DNA from: Thermus antranikianii DSM 12462
GTDB lineage: Bacteria > Deinococcota > Deinococci > Deinococcales > Thermaceae
NCBI RefSeq assembly: GCF_000423905.1
Contig: NZ_AUIW01000003.1
Span: 62,001 to 126,000 of the forward strand
Length of the DNA stretch: 64,000 nucleotides
Reading direction: 5' to 3'
The position numbers were made by a program, and so were the translations under genes. Below the pieces are notes generated by a model that worked only from the letters and a program-made list of their open reading frames with translations, had not been told where the DNA came from and ran no database searches. Below are positions 56,768 through 64,000 of the stretch, piece by piece (position 1 is the first letter of the stretch; the number at the start of each line of letters is the position of its first letter).

Positions 56768-59388
56768 AGAAGGCCCGGCTCCAGCCCCTGGGAGAGGATC
56801 CCGGGGGCTTTTTCCAACTCCCGAAGGGCCTCCTGAAGCTCTTTTGGCGAGAAAACGTGAACTTTTTTGTGCCTTAAATAGACCAAACGGGCTTCAGCCT
56901 CCACCCCCCAGGCCCGCCGCACCGCCTCCCAGTAAAGGGCTAACTGCAGGCGGTAATGCTCCGGGGCCACCCTCTGGTCGGTCTTGTAGTCCTCCAGGTA
57001 CCAACATTCCCCCACCCGGTAGAGCCGGTCCAAAACCCCTTGCCAAACGGTACCCGCATGGGACAGGGCTAAGGGAAGCTCCACATGATCCTCGTCTCTA
57101 GCCTCCAAGCCCGGGAGGAGGCTTCCCAGCATCTCCCGGTAGGAGCCAAGAAGCCCCTTGACCTCCTCGAGAAGCCGGGCCTTTTCCTCCTCCTCAAACG
57201 GAAGGGCCACCTCCTGCAGGAGGAGAGCCTGCATCCTGGCCTCGTCCCCTGGATCTAGGTCGCGGGCGAGGGCGTAGTGGACCAGGGTTCCCAAGGCCCG
57301 CGCGAACCCGGGAAGCCCCTCGGCCTCCAGGGACTCGCCCAAGGGCAAGGGTTCCCCTTCCGCCTTGCGGTGGGCGCTCGGGGAATAAACCGGAGGAAAG
57401 GGCTTGGGGGGTAGGATCAAGGAGGCATAGGGAGCAGGCTGGGGAGAAGGCATGGGGGAAGGCGGAGGAAACCTCGGCACTCCCTTTCCGTCATGCACCC
57501 GCACCCGGGAATCCCCGGACTCGGGTCCCAAGCCCAGGGCCGCAAGGGCCTTAGCCCAAGGACCAGGATAGGAAGAAGCGCTCCCTGTAAGCACTAGGAC
57601 GTCCCGGGCCCGGGATAGCGCCACGTAAAGGAGCCTTAGGGCCTCCTCCTTCTGAGCCCTTCTCAAAACTGGCCTTACCTGCTGATAGGCGGGTGTGCCC
57701 TTCAGGGCCACCTCCCCTCCAAGCCCCACCAGAAGGGCCTCCTCCTGCAAGCGCTCCTTCCGGGAAAGGTCAAAGACCCCCACCACCGGCCACTCTAACC
57801 CCTTGGCGGCATGCACGGTGAGGACATGCACTCCCTCCCCTCCTTCGGGCAGCTCAGCAGCCTCGGGATCCCTTGCCCTTACCTTCAGCCAGTCGAGTAG
57901 GGCCTCGAGGTCGGGGAAGCGCTCGGAAGCTGCCAGGAGGAGAAGGGTATCCAGGTTGGTGCGGGCCCTTTGGGAAAGCCGCATAAGGAAGGTCTCGTCC
58001 CTCACCAGGGCCTTTAGCGCTTCAAAGGGGTGTTTTCCCGCAAGGGCCTTAAGCCAGCCCAAGCGGCTTTGTACCTCCGGAGGCAGGTGGACAAGGGGAT
58101 CCTCCTCCTTGAGAGCCTTCTCCATCCGTCCAAGATCCAAGCCCACGAAGGGGCCCCGCAGGAACGCCATAAGGGAGAAGCGCTCCTCCGGGGAAGGCGT
58201 ACCCTCCAGGAGGCCAACCCTTAAGGCGTGGTAGATGTCCCGCACCTCCAGGCGGCTAAAGAAGCTCCGTCCCCGGCGGATACCGTAAGGTACCCCCAGG
58301 GCACGGAAAGCTCGCTCCAGGTAGGGAAGGCTGGTGCGGCTTCGCACCAAGACAGCCATGTCCGAGAAGGCATAGCCTTCCTCCTTGAGAGCCAAAAGCC
58401 TCTGGGCCAAAATCATGGCCTCCTGCAGGCGCTTTTCCTCGAGGCTTCCCTCCCCGACCACCCAATGCACTTCCACCCGGCCTTCTCCTTCCCGCCTGGG
58501 CCGCACCAAAACCCTTTCCGGCTCAGGAAAGAACCTCTCCACGAAGGCGTTTAAAAAGGCGGCAAGTCCTTGGGCGTGGCGGAAGGTTTCCCCAAGGGGA
58601 CGCACCTCCTCAGCCCTTCTCAAGGCCTCGCGGAAAACCTCCACCTGGGCGTTGCGGAAAAGGTAGATGGACTGCTTGGGATCCCCCACGGCCACCACCC
58701 TAGCTCCCGCCTCCTCCAGGGCCCGGAAGAACCGCCCCTGCAAAGGGTTTACATCCTGGTACTCATCCACGAGGAGATGGGGAAAGCGCTCCACCACCCT
58801 CCTTACTGCCTGGGGATGTTCCAGAAGACGAAGGGCCAAGGCCTCGAGATCCCCTGGCCCCAGCATCTCCACGGTCCGCCTCCGGTAAGCCGCCAGTACC
58901 TCCTGGAAGAGGGCAAAGATTCCTTCCGCCCCTGAGAGGGGCTTGAGCTCGGCCGCCAGGGAGCGCTTCCTGTAAAGGGTCAAGAGCTGGTCCAAAAGCC
59001 CCTCCTTCTGCAAGGGGTCTATACCCTTCAGATAGAGGAGGCTCCGGGCTTCTTCCAAGAAGAGGGTTTCGGCCAAAAACTCGTCTAAGATGGAGAAATC
59101 CGGGTCCAAGGAGAGGAGAGGGGCAGTGTGGCGAAGGGCCGCGGCCATGAAGCCGTGAATGGTGGTAAAAAGAGCGCCGTGCGCCTCCCGCCTGGCCTCC
59201 TTCCCCTCTAGGCCCTCTAAGGCCCCCACCTCCTGAAGAATGCGCCCCCTGAGCTCCTCGGCGGCCTTACGGGTGAAGGTGACGGCGGCCATGCGCCTTA
59301 AGGGCACCCCTTGGCGCAGAAGGGTCAAAAGCTCCTGCACCAGGGTATGGGTCTTCCCCGTACCCGCCGAGGCCACGTAGAGCTTCAC
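56764..59388 (-). CDS. addA: AddA-like helicase-nuclease
   Basis: An 874-residue UvrD-family SF1 helicase with a C-terminal PD-(D/E)xK nuclease. Walker A is [11 protein letters not shown], Walker [12 protein letters not shown], and motif IV-VI blocks include [12 protein letters not shown] and LLYVALSRA. The nuclease motif is [18 protein letters not shown]. With AddB it resects DNA double-strand breaks for recombination. The GTG start at 59388 overlaps addB by 4 bp and has GGAGGA upstream; the longer frame overlaps addB. Confidence 0.92.
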   Translation of the reverse strand: MKLYVASAGTGKTHTLVQELLTLLRQGVPLRRMAAVTFTRKAAEELRGRILQEVGALEGLEGKEARREAHGALFTTIHGFMAAALRHTAPLLSLDPDFSILDEFLAETLFLEEARSLLYLKGIDPLQKEGLLDQLLTLYRKRSLAAELKPLSGAEGIFALFQEVLAAYRRRTVEMLGPGDLEALALRLLEHPQAVRRVVERFPHLLVDEYQDVNPLQGRFFRALEEAGARVVAVGDPKQSIYLFRNAQVEVFREALRRAEEVRPLGETFRHAQGLAAFLNAFVERFFPEPERVLVRPRREGEGRVEVHWVVGEGSLEEKRLQEAMILAQRLLALKEEGYAFSDMAVLVRSRTSLPYLERAFRALGVPYGIRRGRSFFSRLEVRDIYHALRVGLLEGTPSPEERFSLMAFLRGPFVGLDLGRMEKALKEEDPLVHLPPEVQSRLGWLKALAGKHPFEALKALVRDETFLMRLSQRARTNLDTLLLLAASERFPDLEALLDWLKVRARDPEAAELPEGGEGVHVLTVHAAKGLEWPVVGVFDLSRKERLQEEALLVGLGGEVALKGTPAYQQVRPVLRRAQKEEALRLLYVALSRARDVLVLTGSASSYPGPWAKALAALGLGPESGDSRVRVHDGKGVPRFPPPSPMPSPQPAPYASLILPPKPFPPVYSPSAHRKAEGEPLPLGESLEAEGLPGFARALGTLVHYALARDLDPGDEARMQALLLQEVALPFEEEEKARLLEEVKGLLGSYREMLGSLLPGLEARDEDHVELPLALSHAGTVWQGVLDRLYRVGECWYLEDYKTDQRVAPEHYRLQLALYWEAVRRAWGVEAEARLVYLRHKKVHVFSPKELQEALRELEKAPGILSQGLEPGLL

Positions 59389-61583
59389 AGCTCCTCCTTT
59401 CGGCAAAGGTCCTCGAGACCGCAGGTATGGCAGTAGGGGCCGGGCTTCGGAGGAAACGCGCCTTGACGCCACAGCTGGTAGGCTTCCCTTGCTCGCTTTC
59501 GTACCTCCCCCACCGCCTTGGGAAGTTCCTTATCCGAACTTTGGCGGTATTGGAGGGAAGGCCTCCCCATCCAAGGCCAGATCCAAAGCCTGACCTCAGC
59601 GACATCCTTCCGGTTCACCAGGACCCCGAGGGCATACCACTCCGTCCAGCGCTTTTGAGGATCCAGGTCCGGCTCCCCATCCTGGGGGAGGAGGCGGTAG
59701 AGGTGGACCACGTTCCCCTCCCGACGAACCCCATCCAGGCGCAAGGGGGGCTTCCCAGGCAAGGAAAACCAGAAGCGCATACCCTCCCAGTGGGCGCGGT
59801 GGGCCTCAAGCCAAAGGCCCACCTCAGGATGGGCCAGAAGCCTTTCCAGTTCCGCGGGAAGAAGGTGCCAACCCAGGGCCCCATCCCGCACCTTAAGGCC
59901 AAAGCGTTCCACATAGGCACGAAAAGGGCATTCCCGGAAACGGCGGAGGACCTCCAGGTGGGGCGGGGGCTCCTGCCCCGAGGGTAAGGGTGGGGCAAAG
60001 GAATTATGGGGTAAGGCCTCGAGGCGGCTTGCAGGCGGCAAGGCCTCGGGCCTATCTCCCCTTTCCAAGGGCAGGTGGAGCCCAGAAGGGCCGGCCTCGG
60101 GGTAGAGGAGGAAGACCTCCTCCCCCCGGGTGGAAACCTCCTCCCGGAAGAGGGGATCAAGGCCCCTCAAGCGCCGGACCAGCCCCTTTAAAAGTCCCCT
60201 TTCCCTTAGCTCCTCCAGGAGAAAGTAATCCTCCCCTTCCTTCAGGCTATACCGCCCCGCCACCCACTCCAACACGTACGCCCTTCGGGCCCTCACCCCC
60301 ATGGCCCGAAGGGGAGGAAGGAGGGAAACCCCCCGGTTGGGCTCCGGAGAAAGGCTCTCGTCCAGTAAGAGGCTTCGCCACCAGGCTAAAGGATTCCCTC
60401 TATCCGCCCTCAAGGCCAGCCGCAGGCGGGAAAGGAAGGGCTCCTTGAGAGAAACCCCCAGGTGTTCCAAAGCACCTTCCGCCCAGGCCAGGACATCGGG
60501 CCCTGGGGTGCGGAGCTCCTGGAAGGCCCGCCACTCCTCCCCAAGCCCCTCCCGCTCCGCTAGGGCCTCCAAGGCCTCCTCTCCCGCCAAACCTAGCCTT
60601 AGGGCCTTTCTGCCCAGACGAGAAAACCCCAGGACCAGGAGGTCCCGTCCCGTGGGGTAAGGGTTCAGGAGAGCCAAGACCCTTTCCCCCTCTTCGGTGT
60701 CGGCCAGGGCCCTTTCCCGACCATCGAAGAGGGGGAGGCCGTACTCGTCCTTTAGAAGGAGAAGCCCTCCAATACGCTCCTCGGGGGCCACCACCAGGAC
60801 CTCCCAGGGGTCTAACCCCTCCCCACCCATCTCCCTGGGAACCAGGGCCCGCTTCAAGGCCCTTAAGAGGTAACGGCTTTCCTCCACAGGGTTGGCCAGG
60901 GCCAAGACCTGCTTCCGCACCGGCCTCGAGGAAAGAACCCGCCAGGGCTTCAAGTCTTCCGGGAGAAGTTCCAGGGTGAGAAGGACGGGTACCTCCTGGG
61001 CCAGGCGCTTAAGGAAGCGGAGGTCCAAAGGACCCACCTCCCGGAAGCCGTCCACCACCACCAGATCGGGCCTCGGGAAAAGGCGAAGGGGCACGCGGCC
61101 CGCCCGGTGGCGGAAGTCGTCATAGTCCAGGGCCTTTCCCTTCAGGCGCTCGTAGGCAAGGTAGACCCGCCTGAGCCTTCCTGCTTCCCCCTCCTTGGGT
61201 AGGGCAAAAGGGGAGAGGCCATAGCGCTTGAGTTCCGCTATCGCCCGGGCGAAAAGCCGGGCCTCCCCGGGGGCGACCCCTTCCCCGTAGAGGCTTCTAA
61301 GGGCCTCTCCCACCAGGGCCACCCTTCCCGCCCCGGGAAGCAAGGGCCCAAGCCGGCCCACCTCCGCCAGCACCCGGTAGTAAAGGGCCTGGAAGGACAT
61401 GAACTCCAGGCCCAGCACCGCCTCTTCCCCCCCGAAAAGGCGGTACACGTAGGCCCTTTGGTGGGGCAAGCCCACCCAGTAGACCCTCCCCCGCCGATTC
61501 AGGACCTCCAAGGCCCATTCCCGGGCCAGGGTGGTCTTCCCTGAGGCAGGGGGGCCTAGGAGGGGATAGAGACCCGGCTTCAT
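59385..61583 (-). CDS. addB: AddB-like helicase-nuclease subunit
   Basis: A 732-residue protein with a Walker A GPPASGKTTLA at the N-terminus, a degenerate helicase core, and a C-terminal nuclease. Four Cys that would hold an Fe-S cluster are visible: one in RFRECPFRAYVERFG and three in CHTCGLEDLC at the end. The ATG at 61583 begins at the P-loop; a TAAAAT box (61592-61597, minus strand) is 8 nt upstream. The frame continues open to 62240 but overlaps another gene, so I reject that extension. Confidence 0.88.
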   Translation of the reverse strand: MKPGLYPLLGPPASGKTTLAREWALEVLNRRGRVYWVGLPHQRAYVYRLFGGEEAVLGLEFMSFQALYYRVLAEVGRLGPLLPGAGRVALVGEALRSLYGEGVAPGEARLFARAIAELKRYGLSPFALPKEGEAGRLRRVYLAYERLKGKALDYDDFRHRAGRVPLRLFPRPDLVVVDGFREVGPLDLRFLKRLAQEVPVLLTLELLPEDLKPWRVLSSRPVRKQVLALANPVEESRYLLRALKRALVPREMGGEGLDPWEVLVVAPEERIGGLLLLKDEYGLPLFDGRERALADTEEGERVLALLNPYPTGRDLLVLGFSRLGRKALRLGLAGEEALEALAEREGLGEEWRAFQELRTPGPDVLAWAEGALEHLGVSLKEPFLSRLRLALRADRGNPLAWWRSLLLDESLSPEPNRGVSLLPPLRAMGVRARRAYVLEWVAGRYSLKEGEDYFLLEELRERGLLKGLVRRLRGLDPLFREEVSTRGEEVFLLYPEAGPSGLHLPLERGDRPEALPPASRLEALPHNSFAPPLPSGQEPPPHLEVLRRFRECPFRAYVERFGLKVRDGALGWHLLPAELERLLAHPEVGLWLEAHRAHWEGMRFWFSLPGKPPLRLDGVRREGNVVHLYRLLPQDGEPDLDPQKRWTEWYALGVLVNRKDVAEVRLWIWPWMGRPSLQYRQSSDKELPKAVGEVRKRAREAYQLWRQGAFPPKPGPYCHTCGLEDLCRKEEL

Positions 61584-61591
61584 ATGGGGGC

Positions 61592-61597
61592 ATTTTA
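61592..61597 (-). promoter_or_regulatory. -10 box of the leaderless addBA operon
   Basis: TAAAAT on the minus strand, 8 nt before the addB ATG. Confidence 0.55.
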
Positions 61598-61623
61598 AAA
61601 CCGCAAGGCCCAGGAGCCCGCCC

Positions 61624-61635
61624 TTTCGTACGAAA
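61624..61635. promoter_or_regulatory. 12-bp palindrome upstream of addBA
   Basis: TTTCGTACGAAA is a perfect palindrome located 26 bp upstream of the addBA -10 box, close to where a -35 element or an operator would sit. It stands out from the GC-rich background. Function unknown. Confidence 0.45.
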
Positions 61636-61722
61636 CCACATCCCTTTAGTCCTCCAGGAAAAAGGCTTGCGGAAGGGATTTTCTGGGTCCTCCGAGCTGG
61701 CTTCCGCCAGGTTGGGGTGATA

Positions 61723-62160
61723 TCAGGGGATGGCCTCCGGGGAAAGGGGCAGGGGGGTGAGATCCGAGCCCAGGCGCAACACCCCAACCACCCGCCCCCG
61801 GTGGAGGACAAAACAGCGGTACCCCTCCGGCAGGACCAGCACCCGCCGGGCCAGGGAGAGCTCCCGCAGGAAGAAGAAGGGGCGCATCCGCATGGGCTTT
61901 CCGCGGATGGGACCCATGTAGGGCATGGGCCTGCCCCCCTCGAGGGCCAAGAGAAGCAGGGGCCTCTCCCCCACCGCCTGGCCCAGGACCAGGACCAGGG
62001 TATCCCCTTCCCGGTAGAGGGCCTGGACCTCGAGGGTCCGCACCACCTTAAAGCATCGCGCCAGCACTTCCTCCGGCGAGGGACCAAAGCCCTTGGGGCC
62101 CTCCTCTCCCAGGGCCCAGCCCCCGAGGGCCAGGAGGAGGAAGATCCCAAGCCACCGCAT
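61723..62160 (-). CDS. Secreted hypothetical protein
   Basis: A 145-residue protein with a signal peptide (about 1-19) and an alpha/beta-looking remainder with two Cys (RCFKVV and YRCFVL) that could form a disulfide. No family recognised. ATG 62160 is chosen because it begins the signal peptide. It may share a transcript with the gene at 62267-62839, 107 bp upstream on the same strand, although a hairpin lies between them. Confidence 0.65.
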   Translation of the reverse strand: MRWLGIFLLLALGGWALGEEGPKGFGPSPEEVLARCFKVVRTLEVQALYREGDTLVLVLGQAVGERPLLLLALEGGRPMPYMGPIRGKPMRMRPFFFLRELSLARRVLVLPEGYRCFVLHRGRVVGVLRLGSDLTPLPLSPEAIP

Positions 62161-62234
62161 CCTGCCCAGTCTGACAGATCCGGCCTTGGACCCTCTCTTG
62201 CCCATATCCGCCCCGGGATGGGGCTTACCAGGAT

Positions 62235-62261
62235 CCCCACCCTGGCTTGGCCAGGGTGGGG
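62235..62261 (-). repeat. Hairpin between two secreted-protein genes
   Basis: A 12-bp perfect stem (62235-62246 with 62250-62261) with a 3-nt loop. It follows the stop of the 62267-62839 gene on the minus strand. No T-run is seen. Confidence 0.55.
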
Positions 62262-62266
62262 TGGGG

Positions 62267-62839
62267 TTAGAAGCCCCGCTCGGCCGAGATCAGGGCCAAG
62301 GCCGCCCGGGCCAACAGGAAGGCCCGGCCAGGCTCCTTGGAAAGCCTATTCTTGGCCTCGGCCACCAGATCCTTCACCAGGCTATCCTGGGCCCGGTAGT
62401 AGGCGAGCTCCTTCTCCGCCCGGTCCACTGCCCCCGGGGCCCTCTGGGCAAAGCGGGCACTCGAGCCCGGTCGCCCCTTACCCCACGGGGCAAAGGCATG
62501 GGCCCTGGGTCCAAAGGGATGGTGCATCCCCATATGGGGGGCTGGCCTCGGCCCCCGGGCCTGTACCTGGGGTTCCCCTGAGGCCGCCCGGAAAAGAAAA
62601 AGGGCGGCCTGGGCCTCCCGCGCCGCCTTGAAGTACGCCTTGGCCTCGTAGCTCTTCTCCGCCCGGGCCTTCACCTCCTTGGCCCAGGCGAGAAGCTTTT
62701 CCTCCCCCGTGGCCCCTTGGGCCACCGCCTGGAGCCTGGCCAAGGCCGCCGAGGCTACCGCCGCCTGCCGGTAATCCGTGCCTTGGGCCAAGGAAAGGCC
62801 CGCCATCAGGAGAACCAAACCCATGAGCACCTGTTTCAT
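62267..62839 (-). CDS. Secreted helical protein with His/Pro-rich middle
   Basis: A 190-residue exported protein with a signal peptide (about 1-18). Two helical regions (about 22-90 and 135-190) flank a Gly/Pro/His-rich linker containing APHMGMHHPFGPRAHAF. The four His and two Met in that linker could bind a metal; this is inference. It lies directly after the histidine kinase and could be a periplasmic partner. Confidence 0.7.
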   Translation of the reverse strand: MKQVLMGLVLLMAGLSLAQGTDYRQAAVASAALARLQAVAQGATGEEKLLAWAKEVKARAEKSYEAKAYFKAAREAQAALFLFRAASGEPQVQARGPRPAPHMGMHHPFGPRAHAFAPWGKGRPGSSARFAQRAPGAVDRAEKELAYYRAQDSLVKDLVAEAKNRLSKEPGRAFLLARAALALISAERGF

Positions 62840-62863
62840 TCCCTCTCACCTCCGCACTGGAGG

Positions 62864-64000
62864 CTATCCCCTCTGGCTAAAGGGCGCATCGGGCGAAACC
62901 TTAAGGGAAGCCAAAGGCAGGTAAAGCCCCACCGCCGCCCCGTCCTGGTTCTCCACCCTTGCCCTTCCCCCATGGGCCCGGGCCACCGCCGCCACCAAGG
63001 CGAGGCCCAGGCCCGTGCCCCTTCCCCCATGGGCAAAGGGCTCCAGGGCCCGGGGCAAGAGCTCCTCGGGGAAGCCAGGTCCGGAGTCCACAAGCCAAAG
63101 CCAAACCCCCTCCTTGTCCCGCTGGATCCTGGCCTTAAGGGGTAGCTTCCCGTGGCGGCGGGCGTTGTCCAACACGTTTTCCACCGCCAGGGCGAGAAGC
63201 TCAGGGTCCGCCAGAACCTGGCCTTCCCCTTCCACCTCCAGGCCCCATCCCCCCAAGAAAGCCCGCAGGTCCAGGGGGATGAGCCTGGGGGAGGTGGCCT
63301 CGAGGCGGGATAGCCTGAGGAGCCCGGAGAGCAAAGCCTCCATCCTCTCCGCCTCCCGTAAGGCCCCGGCGAGGGCCCTGGGTTCGGGCTTGCGCAGGAG
63401 CACCTCCAAGTACCCCTTCAAGGCAGCCAGGGGATTGCGAAGCTCGTGGGAGGCATGGCGGGCAAAACGGCGGGCCGACTCCTCCTTCTCGGAAAGCTCC
63501 CTAAGAAGCCCCTCCACCTGGGCCAGGCGGCTGTTCAAGGCCTCCACCAAGGGCCTTAGCTCCGCCAAACCAGGGTTGGGAAGGGGGCTTAGGTCCTCAG
63601 GCCGCCGGGCCTCCAAGAGCTTGGCCAGCTGCCCCAGGGGACGAAGAGCCCAAGCGAGCCCCAGGGCGGAGAGCAGAAAGATGGCCAAAAGCACCCCTCC
63701 ACCCCAGGTGGCGTAGAGGAGGAGAAGCCTCCGCCCCAGGCCGGCGACCCCCTCCAAGGGGACCGCCAGGCCGAACCCTCCCTCCCCCCGGGGCAGGGCC
63801 ACGTAGAGCACCCCCCGCCACACTCCCTGGTAGGCTCGTCCCTGAGCAAGGGCCTCGAGGAGACCGGGGGGAAGGTTGGGGGAGGGCACCTCGGTGAAGG
63901 CCACGCCCTCCTTCCCTATCACGAAGCCCGTGCCGCCCCCATAGACCTGGGCCAGGCGGAAAAGCTCGAGAAGAAGGGCCTCCTCTTCCCCAGGCCCCTC
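62864..64000 (-). CDS. Sensor histidine kinase, 5' end beyond window
   Basis: The frame is open to the right edge, so the N-terminus is missing; 378 residues are visible. They include part of an extracytoplasmic sensor, a membrane helix, a HAMP-like linker, the H-box HASHELRNPLAALKGY, and ATPase boxes ENVLDNARRHG, DSGPGFP and GRGTGLGLALV. It autophosphorylates on His and would pass phosphate to a response regulator, probably encoded just beyond the window. Confidence 0.93.
   Translation of the reverse strand, partial: EGPGEEEALLLELFRLAQVYGGGTGFVIGKEGVAFTEVPSPNLPPGLLEALAQGRAYQGVWRGVLYVALPRGEGGFGLAVPLEGVAGLGRRLLLLYATWGGGVLLAIFLLSALGLAWALRPLGQLAKLLEARRPEDLSPLPNPGLAELRPLVEALNSRLAQVEGLLRELSEKEESARRFARHASHELRNPLAALKGYLEVLLRKPEPRALAGALREAERMEALLSGLLRLSRLEATSPRLIPLDLRAFLGGWGLEVEGEGQVLADPELLALAVENVLDNARRHGKLPLKARIQRDKEGVWLWLVDSGPGFPEELLPRALEPFAHGGRGTGLGLALVAAVARAHGGRARVENQDGAAVGLYLPLASLKVSPDAPFSQRG

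Noticed and set aside
61584-62240. N-terminal extension of addB to a 951-residue protein
   Set aside because: The extension lies antiparallel-frame to a gene with a signal peptide at 61723-62160 on the same strand, contains the addB -10 box and has no AddB homology; the P-loop begins right after ATG 61583.

Overview
The window looks like a chromosomal segment of a Thermus species. GC is very high. The 27-residue ribosomal protein bTHX typical of Thermus is present, as are the Thermus-style pilMNOWQ piliation and DNA-uptake operon, an isocitrate/homoisocitrate dehydrogenase of the Thermus lysine pathway, and many leaderless genes whose -10 box lies 6-9 nt before the start codon. The proteins resemble T. 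thermophilus from memory, but I cannot fix the species. I see no rRNA operon, CRISPR array, prophage or intact insertion sequence.

Layout, left to right. 1-2384: lutABC lactate-utilisation genes, with lutA cut by the window edge. 2369-8512: signal peptidase I, a patatin-like lipase, a Ser/Thr kinase paired with a secreted protein, an AMIN/Amidase_3 cell-wall amidase, an OsmC protein, coaX and a small hypothetical gene. 8578-8731: tRNA-Asp and tRNA-Phe in tandem. 8732-9412: a 680-bp, relatively AT-rich gap without a conventional gene. It holds a candidate structured RNA and a tiny signal-peptide-like gene with its own promoter and terminator. 9413-12438: a membrane HD-GYP protein, a DUF5317 protein and homoisocitrate dehydrogenase. 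12630-18239: pilMNOWQ. 18342-21098: aroC-aroK-aroB, followed by a Phd/VapC toxin-antitoxin pair. 21726-32706: housekeeping genes (rsmF, acpS, der, cobB, nnr, thrB, thx, rpsT, tyrS) and small hypothetical genes.

32703-50668 is one long minus-strand sulfur-oxidation and cytochrome c region. In transcription order it reads soxW, soxY, soxZ, soxA2, soxX2, soxB, soxX1, soxA1, a rhodanese, a DUF302 protein, a flavocytochrome c flavoprotein (SoxF-like), soxC and its cytochrome, ccdA, ccmABCDEFGH, a CcmI-like TPR/cytochrome c fusion and a Rieske protein. The Sox enzymes oxidise thiosulfate or sulfide in the periplasm. The Ccm and CcdA proteins mature the many c-type cytochromes this needs. A divergent cytochrome c gene (50889) faces soxW across a 220-bp regulatory gap containing an inverted repeat.

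51390-64000: a lone ABC ATPase with thiamine pyrophosphokinase, tRNA-Lys, a DUF815 ATPase, pyrG, rplM-rpsI with a structured leader, addB-addA recombination nucleases, two small secreted proteins, and a sensor histidine kinase cut by the right edge.

The most unusual signals are genome-scale or non-coding. These are a roughly 20-fold excess of the palindrome CCTCGAGG, a 22-bp intergenic space carrying one palindromic -10 box that appears to serve two leaderless genes in opposite directions, and the peptide/RNA island at 8.8-9.4 kb.
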